Positions 1 to 8,421 of a stretch of DNA of 64,000 bases are shown here, in pieces. The notes below the pieces were generated by a model. That model had not been told where the DNA came from, ran no database searches, and saw nothing but the letters and a program-made list of their open reading frames with translations. Within the stretch, counting starts at the first letter, position 1; every line of letters starts with the position of its first letter. Source of the stretch: Clostridiales bacterium (GTDB taxonomy: Bacteria > Bacillota > Clostridia > Oscillospirales > Acutalibacteraceae); assembly GCA_024690965.1 (NCBI GenBank), contig JAILOG010000004.1, forward strand, positions 22,593 to 86,592, read 5' to 3'. The position numbers were made by a program, and so were the translations under genes.

Positions 1-10
1 TTAGCCTGCG

Positions 11-40
11 CAGGGCTGTTGCTTTAGGGCAACAGCCCTG
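11..40. repeat. Perfect 12-bp inverted repeat at the left edge
   Basis: Positions 11-22 and 29-40 are exact reverse complements around a 6-base loop. It lies just beyond the ileS terminator and may be a second terminator or the edge of a neighbouring unit. No T-run follows on the plus strand, so its role is unclear. Confidence 0.5.
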
Positions 41-86
41 TTGCCTTTTGCAAAAAGCAATCAGGAGCGCAGCTGCGTCTCCTGAT
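41..86 (-). terminator. Rho-independent terminator downstream of ileS
   Basis: On the minus strand a hairpin (arms 79-85 and 61-67, with the palindrome CGCAGCTGCG inside) is followed by a T-rich stretch, TTGCTTTTTGC. It lies about 65 bases past the ileS stop and probably ends the division operon transcript. Confidence 0.6.
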
Positions 87-152
87 TATTTTATATATTA
101 TATTCTTTGTCAAGGCGATCAACGGCGCATGACGATTTGTATAACAACTCAA

Positions 153-2936
153 TCAGTTATCTTCCAATGACAATAGCACGTTTGCGCAGCGTTCGCATAT
201 CTCGGCGTATTTTGCGTTACAGCCTACCGTGTGACTGAAGCTCCAGCAGCGCGCGCATTTCTCGCCGTCCGCGTGAAGAACTTCCGCTTCAAGCTCTCCG
301 CTTGCTTTTTCGCAAACCTCGACTTGCGAAACTATAAACGCCGCGGGCAACTCTGTCTCTACCGATTTAATGAACTTATATTCCTCACCCGATGCGCAAA
401 GCTTTATTTTTGCTTCAAGAGAAGAGCGTATCATCTTATCTTTAACAGCCGTTTCAATTGATTTTTTAACGGTATCGCGCAAATTGTGGATACCGTCCCA
501 GCGGCTGATAAATTCATCGTCAAGAACAATATTTACCTTTTCGGGCATTGAGTTAAATACGATGTTTTCTTTGTCGCACTCTGAGGAATGGGGCATATAC
601 TGCCAAATTTCATCAGATGTATACGCCAGAATAGGCGATACAAGTCTCACCATAGCGTCAAGGATGATATACATAGTAGTTTGCGCTGCACGGCGGAGCT
701 CGCTTTTTGCGCCCTCCGTGTACAATCTGTCTTTCAAAACATCAAGATAGAAGTTAGACATATCAACAACACAGAAATTGTGTATGCTGTGGAAAACATT
801 ATGGAACTCATAAGCTTCATAGCCCTCTTTAGCTTTGTCTATAAGCTCGTTGAGCTTATATATCGCCCATTTATCAATAGGCAAAAGCTTGTCTGTGTCA
901 ACCATATCTTTGTCGGGGTCAAAGTCGCTTAAGTTGCCTAAAATATATCTTGCGGTGTTACGTATCTTTCTGTATGCCTCAGACAGCTGTTTTAATATAT
1001 CTTTGCTTATGCGTATATCCGCGTGATAATCGCTTGACGCTACCCAAAGTCTCAGTACATCCGCGCCGTACTGATCAACGACTTCCTGCGGGTCTATTCC
1101 GTTTCCGAGAGATTTGGACATCTTTCTGCCTTCGCCGTCAACTACCCAACCGTGAGTAAGCACAGCCTTGTAAGGAGCGCATCCCTTGCAGGCAACAGAT
1201 GTAAGAAGTGACGACTGGAACCATCCTCTGTATTGGTCCGCGCCCTCTAAGTAAAGATCGGCGGGCCAACGGAGGTTTTCTCTTTCTCCGCAAACGGCAA
1301 AATGGCTGCTTCCGCTGTCGAACCATACGTCCATTATATCTTTTTCTTTATCAAATGTATCGTTTCCGCACTTTGAGCACACTGTTCCCTTAGGAAGCAT
1401 TTCCTCTGCGGACATATAATACCAGGCGTCGCTGCCGTGTTCTCTGAATATCTTTGAAACGGCAAGCATTGCCTCTTTGTTTATATGCGGCTCTCCGCAC
1501 TTCTTGCAGAAAAATATCGGAATCGGAACGCCCCATTTGCGCTGACGTGAAATACACCAGTCTTTGCGGTCGCGAACCATTGATGTTATTCTGTCCTCGC
1601 CCCAGGCGGGTATCCACTTAACGGTTTTAATCGCCTTTACGGCTTCTTCTTTAAAATCGTCAACGCTACAGAACCATTGGTCGGTAGCTCTGAAAAGTAC
1701 CGGGTTTTTACATCTCCAGCAGTGCGGATATTGGTGAATTATCTTTTTAAGCGCGAACAGCGCGCCTGTCTCTTTAAGGTACATAGCTATCGGTTTGTTC
1801 GCGTCGCCCGTCAGCAATCCCTCAAACTGACCTGCCTCTTTAGTAAGTCTGCCGTCCGCGTCAACAGGAACAATTATGGGAAGCTCGGGATAATTTCTGC
1901 AAACATCAAAGTCTTCCACGCCGTGTCCCGGAGCTGTGTGAACGCAGCCCGTACCACTTTCAAGCGTTACGTGGTCGCCCACTATAACCACAGATTCTCT
2001 GTTGAGGAAAGGATGAGCTGTTTTCATGTATTCAAGCTCACTGCCCTTTATTGTTCCCACAACCTCATACTCTTCAATCTCCGCGTCGGAAAAAGCGTTT
2101 TTGTAAAGCTCTTCCGCCATTACGTAGTATTCGTCATTTGCCTTGATTATCGCATAATTAAACCTTGGTCCCACACTTATTGCAACATTGCCGGGAAGCG
2201 TCCATGTGGTTGTTGTCCAAATAACAAAATTAACTTTCTCGGGGGCTATTCCCATTGCGGAAAATTTGCCCTTGTCGTCGGTAACTTTAAATTTTACATA
2301 TATAGAATGGCATGGATCCTCGGAATACTCAATTTCCGCTTCGGCTAACGCCGTTTTGCAATCGGGACACCAATAAACAGGCTTAAGTCCTTTATAAATG
2401 TAGCCTTTGCACGCCATTTCGGCAAAAATCTCTATTTGCTTTGCCTCAAACTCGTGCTTTAAGGTAATATACGGGTTATCCCATTCGCCGATGTTGCCCA
2501 AACGCTTAAACTGGTTGCGCTGGTCGTCTATATATCCCATAGCAAACTCGCGGCAAATCTTTCTTAATTCAACGTCGTCTATTTCCGTTGAATTTCTTAT
2601 TCCCGCTTTTGCTCTCGCTTTAAGCTCTGTCGGCAAGCCGTGAGTATCCCATCCGGGAACGTAAGGAGCTTTAAAGCCCGACATATTCTTATATCTTATT
2701 ATAAAATCTTTAAGAACTTTGTTAAGCGCAGTACCCAAATGTATATTTCCGTTTGCGTAAGGCGGTCCGTCGTGAAGTATAAACAAAGGCTTACCTTCGT
2801 TTTTCTCCATCAGCTTCTCATATATCTTGTTTTCGTTCCATTTTTTAAGCATTACGGGCTCAGACTGAGGCAATCCGCCTCTCATAGGGAACTCGGTGCT
2901 TGGCAAATTAAGTGTTACGTTATAATCTTGTGACAT
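153..2936 (-). CDS. ileS: Isoleucyl-tRNA synthetase
   Basis: This gene encodes the cytoplasmic class I enzyme that charges tRNA-Ile. At 927 residues it has the usual bacterial length. The HIGH-type signature GNIHLG is at residues 63-68 and KMSKS at 605-609. A C-terminal zinc-finger-like pair of Cys-x2-Cys motifs (CARC and CERC) is typical of bacterial IleRS. The ATG is preceded by CAGGAG. It is the last gene of the minus-strand run, directly after divIVA, the position ileS often holds in Gram-positive division clusters. No T-box leader is visible in the 43-base gap before it, so its expression probably follows the operon. Identification is certain from motifs and length. Confidence 0.98.
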   Translation of the reverse strand: MSQDYNVTLNLPSTEFPMRGGLPQSEPVMLKKWNENKIYEKLMEKNEGKPLFILHDGPPYANGNIHLGTALNKVLKDFIIRYKNMSGFKAPYVPGWDTHGLPTELKARAKAGIRNSTEIDDVELRKICREFAMGYIDDQRNQFKRLGNIGEWDNPYITLKHEFEAKQIEIFAEMACKGYIYKGLKPVYWCPDCKTALAEAEIEYSEDPCHSIYVKFKVTDDKGKFSAMGIAPEKVNFVIWTTTTWTLPGNVAISVGPRFNYAIIKANDEYYVMAEELYKNAFSDAEIEEYEVVGTIKGSELEYMKTAHPFLNRESVVIVGDHVTLESGTGCVHTAPGHGVEDFDVCRNYPELPIIVPVDADGRLTKEAGQFEGLLTGDANKPIAMYLKETGALFALKKIIHQYPHCWRCKNPVLFRATDQWFCSVDDFKEEAVKAIKTVKWIPAWGEDRITSMVRDRKDWCISRQRKWGVPIPIFFCKKCGEPHINKEAMLAVSKIFREHGSDAWYYMSAEEMLPKGTVCSKCGNDTFDKEKDIMDVWFDSGSSHFAVCGERENLRWPADLYLEGADQYRGWFQSSLLTSVACKGCAPYKAVLTHGWVVDGEGRKMSKSLGNGIDPQEVVDQYGADVLRLWVASSDYHADIRISKDILKQLSEAYRKIRNTARYILGNLSDFDPDKDMVDTDKLLPIDKWAIYKLNELIDKAKEGYEAYEFHNVFHSIHNFCVVDMSNFYLDVLKDRLYTEGAKSELRRAAQTTMYIILDAMVRLVSPILAYTSDEIWQYMPHSSECDKENIVFNSMPEKVNIVLDDEFISRWDGIHNLRDTVKKSIETAVKDKMIRSSLEAKIKLCASGEEYKFIKSVETELPAAFIVSQVEVCEKASGELEAEVLHADGEKCARCWSFSHTVGCNAKYAEICERCANVLLSLEDN

Positions 2937-2979
2937 CTTTTATGTGTTCTCTCCTGTTCTTGATTTGTAAATACCGTTA

Positions 2980-4008
2980 TCAAAAGAATCTGCTGGATTT
3001 ATTGTTGTTATCACGCATATCTTTTTTGTTTACGTCTACTATCTTAACGTCATCATCTTCCGATACTTCGTCGTCTGCATCAATATGAGCTGTATCTATC
3101 GTTCTTGACGTATAATTTATCCTGCTGTGTCTGTCCGGCAAAGAAACTTTTACCTTTTGCTTTTGTGTGGAAAATTCTCCTGTTGTAAACTGCTCCTGAC
3201 GGTTGTTATCGGGAGTGTTTTCTTTTGCTTTTTCCGCGGAAAGGCGTTCCGCTTCTTCTTTGACTTTTTGCGTATCAAATTCAAGCGTACGCTGTATTAT
3301 TTCGTCAAAATCGTTTTCCACGGCTTCAAAACGCTCCTGATAGCTCTGAAGATGTGTTTTTGATTTTTCTCGGGTGGGGTACATTTCGTCAAGCTGACGC
3401 GCGGTGTCCTGCACCGAATCGCTTGAAGGCAAGCCCACAATCACCTGCAAATGAGATTTATATTTTTCTATAAGCTCATTTCTGAAAAGCACTATCTTTT
3501 CCTGCAGGTCTATATAATCCTGCTTTGCTTTTTCTATTTCCGCGTTTACGCTGTCCTGCTGTATCCTTGCGTCTCTAATTATTGCGTCCGCGCGGCTCTG
3601 GGCGTCGCTTATTATTCTTGCGGCATCCTCAGATGCGTCCGCTCTCGTTTGGCGCGCGTCGTCAAGCGCGTTTTCAACTTCCTTTTGCAGGCGCGCTTTC
3701 ACTTCTTCCGTTTTTCTGTCGGCGGTTTCCATAATCCTTTTCGCGTTGTATTCCGCCTCTGCCTCAATTTCCGACTTTCTTTTCTGCGCGTTATCTATGG
3801 CGTCTTTAATATTTTGCTCATCGTTTCTGTATTGCTCAACTCTGTCGCCCAAAATCTTAAGCTTTTTGGTAAGCTCCGCGCGCTGCTTTTCATACGCTTC
3901 AAATGTGGCGCATACTTCATTAAGCAAAGAGTCAACCTCGTCTATTTTGTATCCGCCCATCATTGTTTTTGTCAGCCCTGCGTTTTTTATATCATTAATA
4001 TTAAGCAT
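2980..4008 (-). CDS. divIVA: DivIVA-family septum/pole protein
   Basis: This is a coiled-coil protein that in the family binds curved membrane at septa and poles and recruits division or wall-growth proteins. The N-terminus MLNINDIKNAGL and the segment GYKIDEVDSLLNEV match the DivIVA membrane-binding domain. About 150 residues of heptad-rich, Glu/Lys/Ala-rich coiled coil follow, then a second helix and an acidic low-complexity tail ending in SSRFF. At about 342 residues it is longer than Bacillus DivIVA, as is common in Clostridia. The chosen ATG gives the family N-terminus; an upstream GTG at 4020 is in frame, and neither start has a clear Shine-Dalgarno site. It lies between sepF and ileS. 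Confidence 0.9.
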   Translation of the reverse strand: MLNINDIKNAGLTKTMMGGYKIDEVDSLLNEVCATFEAYEKQRAELTKKLKILGDRVEQYRNDEQNIKDAIDNAQKRKSEIEAEAEYNAKRIMETADRKTEEVKARLQKEVENALDDARQTRADASEDAARIISDAQSRADAIIRDARIQQDSVNAEIEKAKQDYIDLQEKIVLFRNELIEKYKSHLQVIVGLPSSDSVQDTARQLDEMYPTREKSKTHLQSYQERFEAVENDFDEIIQRTLEFDTQKVKEEAERLSAEKAKENTPDNNRQEQFTTGEFSTQKQKVKVSLPDRHSRINYTSRTIDTAHIDADDEVSEDDDVKIVDVNKKDMRDNNNKSSRFF

Positions 4009-4085
4009 AACAACAAACACGGTATAAATCCGAAAAAATTTATATCGTTCCTTTCCCCTTTAATATTAATTTGTTTTATATAATA

Positions 4086-4565
4086 TCAGCAATAGATATC
4101 GTTTCTCTCAAGCTCGTCAAGAAGGTCATCGCCTGTCAGGTTGATATTCTGCGGGAGAATTATAAAGGTTTTTGTAGCTATTCTCTTAATGTTTCCGTTA
4201 TTGGCAAATGCCACGCCGCCCAAAAAGTCAAGTGTTCTGCGCGCAACCTCTCCGTTTGCGTTTTCAAGGTTTAAAACGACCGTGTTTTTATGATTAAGCT
4301 CTGTTGCTATTGTCTTTGTTTCGTCTCCGAAATTGATAGGCTTGAAGAGAATAACCTTCAACTTCGCGGTTGCGCTGATCTCCTGTCCGCTTATTGAAGA
4401 TACCCTTGATGAATGTGAGGACGAAGTTCTGCTTTCGGTAAATGCAGAATAATCTCTGTCGTAAGATTCTTCCTCAAAATCGGTATCAAAATCGTCGTAG
4501 TCGGCGTTTTCGTCCGCCTGGGGGAAAAAACCCATTCTCTTGATCTTGTTTACAAAATTAGCCAT
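4086..4565 (-). CDS. sepF: Cell division protein SepF
   Basis: SepF is a cytoplasmic FtsZ-binding protein that anchors and aligns the Z-ring. The N-terminus MANFVNKIKRMGFF is the amphipathic membrane-targeting helix. An acidic and Ser-rich linker (about residues 18-60) follows, then the SepF core with VILFKPINFGDETKTIATEL, and AAANNG-like FANNGNIKRIATKTFIILP near the C-terminus. At 159 residues the length is normal. The location between yggS and divIVA supports the assignment. The usual neighbours ylmG and ylmH are absent from the gap. Confidence 0.93.
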   Translation of the reverse strand: MANFVNKIKRMGFFPQADENADYDDFDTDFEEESYDRDYSAFTESRTSSSHSSRVSSISGQEISATAKLKVILFKPINFGDETKTIATELNHKNTVVLNLENANGEVARRTLDFLGGVAFANNGNIKRIATKTFIILPQNINLTGDDLLDELERNDIYC

Positions 4566-4583
4566 TATATATACCCTCCGTAA

Positions 4584-5312
4584 TCAATAATATACTCTTT
4601 TTCCGAAAAGCGCCGAGCCTATTCTTACCATGTTGGCGCCTTCCTCTATCGCCGCGGTATAATCATCGGACATACCCATCGACAGTATACGCATATCTAC
4701 ATTATCCATTTTTTTGGACTGAATGTCAATAAACATCTTATAAATCTTTGAAAAATATTTTCTGTTTTCGTCCTGATTCTCGCAAATGGGCGGTATTGTC
4801 ATAAGACCTTTTATGTTTATTCCCTTAAACTGTCTTGCTTCATCAATGAAATCATAAAGCCTTTCCGTATCTACGCCCCATTTGCTTTGCTCGCCCGCGG
4901 CATTCACCTCTATGAGCACATCTACACTTTTGTTAAGCTCTTCTGCCCGTTTGGATATTTCACCGGCAAGCCTAATGCTGTCAACAGACTGTATCAGGGT
5001 AACTTTATCTATTATCTGCTTTACTTTATTTGTTTGCAGATGGCCTATAAACTGAAGTTCCGCGTTTTTCAGGTCATATTCATCATATTTCTGCAAAAGC
5101 TCCTGAACCTTGTTTTCGCCTATATATTTAAGGCCCAATGAAATCGCGTAATTAATTATATCACACGGAACCGTTTTAACAGCCGATAAAAACATTATTT
5201 CCTCACGTGATTTTCCGACCTTTTGGCAGGAGGCGCTTACTTTTTCATTAATGAGCTTATAGTTATATTCTATATCCTTTAAATTAAACTCAGTTGACGA
5301 TCTTACCGTCAT
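4584..5312 (-). CDS. yggS: PLP homeostasis protein, YggS/YlmE family
   Basis: This is a PLP-binding alanine-racemase-fold protein (COG0325) that buffers pyridoxal phosphate in the cell and has no settled catalytic role. At 242 residues it has the family length. The lysine in FLSAVKTVP is the expected Schiff-base residue. IGHLQTNKVK, GLMTIPP and the C-terminal SMGMSDDYTAAIEEGANMVRIG are family signatures. Its start overlaps the end of the HlyD-like gene by 23 bases and it sits 18 bases before sepF, so it is probably co-translated within the division operon. Confidence 0.95.
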   Translation of the reverse strand: MTVRSSTEFNLKDIEYNYKLINEKVSASCQKVGKSREEIMFLSAVKTVPCDIINYAISLGLKYIGENKVQELLQKYDEYDLKNAELQFIGHLQTNKVKQIIDKVTLIQSVDSIRLAGEISKRAEELNKSVDVLIEVNAAGEQSKWGVDTERLYDFIDEARQFKGINIKGLMTIPPICENQDENRKYFSKIYKMFIDIQSKKMDNVDMRILSMGMSDDYTAAIEEGANMVRIGSALFGKRVYY

Positions 5313-6627
5313 ACAAATCTGCCCCCTGTGTTACAACATCGTCATACAATCTGATTGTACCATATTCTGTCAAGATTTGCTCGGGGTTTGCGTCACAAAT
5401 AACATAGTTTGACGATGAGTATATAATAGATATTTCTCTGAACATAAGCTCTTTCGCGTATTTTATATACACGCCCTGAACCTTTTGCATCTTCTTGTAT
5501 TCGTTGCCTTCGGAGTCTGTGGTTTTTACCTCTACCTCCGCGGTGCGGATCGCCTTTTTGGGTATTCTTAAGCCCTCGTAATAATTTATATCTATTCTTA
5601 TATCTTCGTTCCTCAAGTTTACAAGGTGAGAATTTATCTCGCTGCATTTGAATACAGCCAAGCCGTTTGTATTTTTGTTTTTCTGATTTATCTTTACAAG
5701 CTGCGCAGGCACCTTATCAAACGAAGAAGAAGTAAATGTTATATAAACCTTTCCGCTTGAAGAATTCAGCCTTAAAGCCTCCTGCGATGTTACGGGACAT
5801 ACCACATACCATTCAAACTCCGTTATTACCTTGCCTATTGTATTTTTTGCCACAGTTTTTTTGCTTATGGTTTGATAATCGTCTATCGTCATTTTTTCTA
5901 TGCTTTTATAATCGAAGCAGTCCTCATAGCCGTCGCAATAAGACGAAAAAATACCCGATTTACCCACCGGGATTTCCGCATAGTTGCCTGCTGCGCCCGA
6001 TGAATAAGAAGAAAGTTTGTCTTTCAGGTAATTTACTCTGTCGTCGAAATTTTTGACTTCTCCGGTTAGGTATTTTCGCTCGTTGATATAATACATAATG
6101 TTGTTTCTCAAATCGAAAAGCTCCGAATAATCACCGTTTATAACAGCGGTATTATAATTGCACAGAGACGTAGTTATCTGGCTTTCAACAACATTTATTC
6201 CCACGGATATTCTTTTTAGTCCGTCGTTCAGCTTTTTAAGGCTCGCTAGCTCATTTTTTTCACGTTCGCTCTCAAGTCCCGTGGTGGTTGCCGTTTGTGA
6301 AGAGAACACCTTTGCCACAACAGAGGTGCTGTTTACTTTTTCTCCGTCGTTTACCGTATACGATACAAAACCGCTGTCGGATGAAGCAATCGGCTGCTCT
6401 TGCCTTAAAACAAGACAAGACGCGTCTATCGACTCAGCGACACGCGACGAATACACTTTTTCCGTTACTATCATAGAGAAATGAGCCGACAGCATAGCGT
6501 ATACAATATAGAAAACAATAAGCATAAAAAGCAATGCAATTCCGAGTCTTTTTATAATTTTAGTTACCGTATATACCGCCCCTTTCGCATATTTCCACTG
6601 CCCTGCGCAACACCTTTGAAATATCAA
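5290..6627 (-). CDS. HlyD-like membrane-anchored adaptor protein
   Basis: One N-terminal membrane helix (IALLFMLIVFYIVYAML) is followed by a long extracytoplasmic region. A lipoyl-like half (SDSGFVSYTVNDGEKVNSTSV), a helical hairpin region and a C-terminal beta domain with EGLRIPKKAIR resemble HlyD/RND periplasmic adaptors. No transporter gene is next to it. The start is unclear: the longest frame begins at a TTG inside miaA (68-base overlap), and no ATG or GTG precedes the membrane helix, although a purine-rich AAAGGGGCGG lies close before it. Its place between miaA and yggS-sepF suggests an envelope or division role; this is inference. Confidence 0.7.
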   Translation of the reverse strand: MIFQRCCAGQWKYAKGAVYTVTKIIKRLGIALLFMLIVFYIVYAMLSAHFSMIVTEKVYSSRVAESIDASCLVLRQEQPIASSDSGFVSYTVNDGEKVNSTSVVAKVFSSQTATTTGLESEREKNELASLKKLNDGLKRISVGINVVESQITTSLCNYNTAVINGDYSELFDLRNNIMYYINERKYLTGEVKNFDDRVNYLKDKLSSYSSGAAGNYAEIPVGKSGIFSSYCDGYEDCFDYKSIEKMTIDDYQTISKKTVAKNTIGKVITEFEWYVVCPVTSQEALRLNSSSGKVYITFTSSSFDKVPAQLVKINQKNKNTNGLAVFKCSEINSHLVNLRNEDIRIDINYYEGLRIPKKAIRTAEVEVKTTDSEGNEYKKMQKVQGVYIKYAKELMFREISIIYSSSNYVICDANPEQILTEYGTIRLYDDVVTQGADLYDGKIVN

Positions 6628-7516
6628 AGTCGAGCAGGTCTATATCTATCCAATTGATTTTACCGTTACGCATAAACCACGTAAGCTGTCTTTTTGCGTA
6701 GCGTCTTGTTTCTCTTTTCAGGTTTTCTACAGCCTCATTTAATGAGATCGCACCGTCAAAATAAGGCTTAAGCTCTTTGTAGCCTATAGCCGCACCCGCC
6801 GTTGCGCTCAGGTCTTTGCCGAGCATTTCTTTAGCTTCATTCAAAAGCCCCTGCTCCAGCATATTATCTACACGCTTATTTATTCTGTTATACAGATTCT
6901 CTCTGTCGGCGCACTTAAGTCCAATATAAACCGTATCGTAGGGCGAAGGCACAGCGCGTGAATCTATCTTTTGCCGCGTCATTGTTTTGCCTGTGGAATA
7001 ATATATTTCAAGCGCTCTTAATACACGCTTTGTATTGTTTATATGTATGTTGGCTGCGGCTTCGGGGTCAATTGTTTTCAGTTCATCGTATAGCTGTTGT
7101 ATCCCCTCATTATTAAGTCTTTCATTTAGTTTTTCGCGAATTATTTGATTGCCTTCTTCTTTTGCAAAGCTTAAATTGTTAAGTAAAGAGTCTATATACA
7201 GCCCCGTTCCTCCTGCTACGATAGGAAGTTTTTTATTGTCGTTTATGGTTTTTATTATCTTATGAGCCATCTGCACATAATCCGAAACACTGCTTTGATT
7301 TTGGGGCGGTAAATAATCTATCATATAATGAGGTATACCCTGCATTTCTTCTTTTGTGGGCTTTGCGCTCGCTATGTTCATCTCTTTATAGATCTGCATT
7401 GAGTCGGCGGATACTATCTCTCCGTTGAATTTTTTTGCAAGCTGTACCGCCAACGCCGTTTTTCCCGAAGCAGTGGGTCCCACTACGGCAAGTACCTTTA
7501 TTTTGTTATCTGTCAT
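6560..7516 (-). CDS. miaA: tRNA dimethylallyltransferase MiaA
   Basis: MiaA transfers the dimethylallyl group to A37 of tRNAs that read UNN codons. The P-loop GPTASGKT is near the N-terminus, DSMQIYKEMNIASAKP binds substrate, and VGGTGLYIDSLL and the C-terminal RYAKRQLTWFMRN are family motifs. The ATG at 7516 has a strong GGGGAGGG site 8 bases upstream; an in-frame TTG at 7534 overlaps that site and is rejected. The resulting length of about 318 residues is normal. It follows the HAD phosphatase by 31 bases. Confidence 0.97.
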   Translation of the reverse strand: MTDNKIKVLAVVGPTASGKTALAVQLAKKFNGEIVSADSMQIYKEMNIASAKPTKEEMQGIPHYMIDYLPPQNQSSVSDYVQMAHKIIKTINDNKKLPIVAGGTGLYIDSLLNNLSFAKEEGNQIIREKLNERLNNEGIQQLYDELKTIDPEAAANIHINNTKRVLRALEIYYSTGKTMTRQKIDSRAVPSPYDTVYIGLKCADRENLYNRINKRVDNMLEQGLLNEAKEMLGKDLSATAGAAIGYKELKPYFDGAISLNEAVENLKRETRRYAKRQLTWFMRNGKINWIDIDLLDFDISKVLRRAVEICERGGIYGN

Positions 7517-7547
7517 ATTTGCCGCCCTCCCCAACGCTTATTGTGTC

Positions 7548-8198
7548 TTACAGCCTGTCCGCGATTTTTACAATATCTTCCGGCTCCGCGGCGATAAAAT
7601 CCGCGCCCTCGTTTTCCAGCTCTTCTCTTGTTCTGAAGCCCCACAGCACACCGCAGGATCTCATTTTCGCGTTCTTCGCGGTTTGTATATCGACATTACT
7701 GTCACCTATAAACAAACATTCTTCAGGCTTTATATTATACCTTTTAAGATAGCGTTCCATAAGCTCAACATCCGGCTTTGGGCTGTAGCCTTCTCTGTTG
7801 CCCGCATACCACAAAAAGCTAACATCGGAAAAAAGCTTTTTAAGTATTATACCAACGTATTCATCTGCTTTGTTTGAATAAACGGCCAACTGTACACCCT
7901 TATTTGTAAGTGTTTTAAACATTTCATCTATTCCCGAATATGGCTTTGTTTTATCGGTAAGGTGCTTTGCGTAATAATCTTTAAAGTCACGCAAAAGTTC
8001 TTGTAAAACGGCTTTATCTTCTGTTTTCGCGGCGCGGCTTATAAGCTTTGGTATGCCGTTTCCCACAAAGTATTTATATTCATCTAATGTGTGCGTAGGC
8101 AAGCCTTTTTTTCTTAACGCATAATCGGCTGCGTGGGATAAATCTTCTATTGTGTCGGCGGTTGTTCCGTCTAAATCAAAAATACACAGCTTAAGCAT
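7548..8198 (-). CDS. HAD-family hydrolase, phosphoglycolate phosphatase-like
   Basis: This is a subfamily IA haloacid-dehalogenase phosphatase of 216 residues. Motif I FDLDGTTADT is at the N-terminus, motif II is YSNKADEY, and motif III/IV is KPDVELM followed by CLFIGDSNVDIQTAKNA. The small helical cap lies between motifs I and II. The family includes Gph (phosphoglycolate phosphatase) and PpaX; the true substrate cannot be told from sequence. It is the first gene after the promoter at 8249-8277. Confidence 0.88.
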   Translation of the reverse strand: MLKLCIFDLDGTTADTIEDLSHAADYALRKKGLPTHTLDEYKYFVGNGIPKLISRAAKTEDKAVLQELLRDFKDYYAKHLTDKTKPYSGIDEMFKTLTNKGVQLAVYSNKADEYVGIILKKLFSDVSFLWYAGNREGYSPKPDVELMERYLKRYNIKPEECLFIGDSNVDIQTAKNAKMRSCGVLWGFRTREELENEGADFIAAEPEDIVKIADRL

Positions 8199-8248
8199 TT
8201 CTATGCCCTTTCATAGTTCTTTATACACCTAATAAATACACATTCTAT

Positions 8249-8277
8249 AGTATATCAACATTCATGCGCGTTTTCAA
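8249..8277 (-). promoter_or_regulatory. SigA-type promoter of the miaA-division-ileS operon
   Basis: On the minus strand TTGAAA (8272-8277) and TATACT (8249-8254) are separated by 17 bases, and the -10 has a TG extension. It is about 50 bases before the HAD start. Confidence 0.75.
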
Positions 8278-8366
8278 TGCATTTGTCACTTTTTGTTATG
8301 AATTTTTTTGAACTTAATTTTGGTTTTTGAAACATTTGTGATTATTTTTCTCATTCAGAAAAATAA

Positions 8367-8396
8367 TTGACACAGATTGAGTATTTATGCTAAAAT
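8367..8396 (+). promoter_or_regulatory. SigA-type promoter of the secreted dockerin-like gene
   Basis: TTGACA (8367-8372) and TAAAAT (8391-8396) with an 18-base spacer, 25-31 bases before the possible TTG starts. Confidence 0.7.
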
Positions 8397-8421
8397 ATGG
8401 CGGATTATTTATTGGAGATGA

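Noticed and set aside
1677..2348. Open frame of 223 codons on the plus strand
   Set aside because: It lies entirely inside ileS on the other strand, has no ribosome site and no recognisable domain; it is a shadow of the coding strand.
2937..2979. T-box leader for ileS
   Set aside because: The gap is too short and has no T-box sequence; ileS is part of the operon.
3451..4083. Open frame of 210 codons on the plus strand over divIVA
   Set aside because: Antisense to a certain gene, Cys/Phe/Tyr-rich composition typical of shadows.
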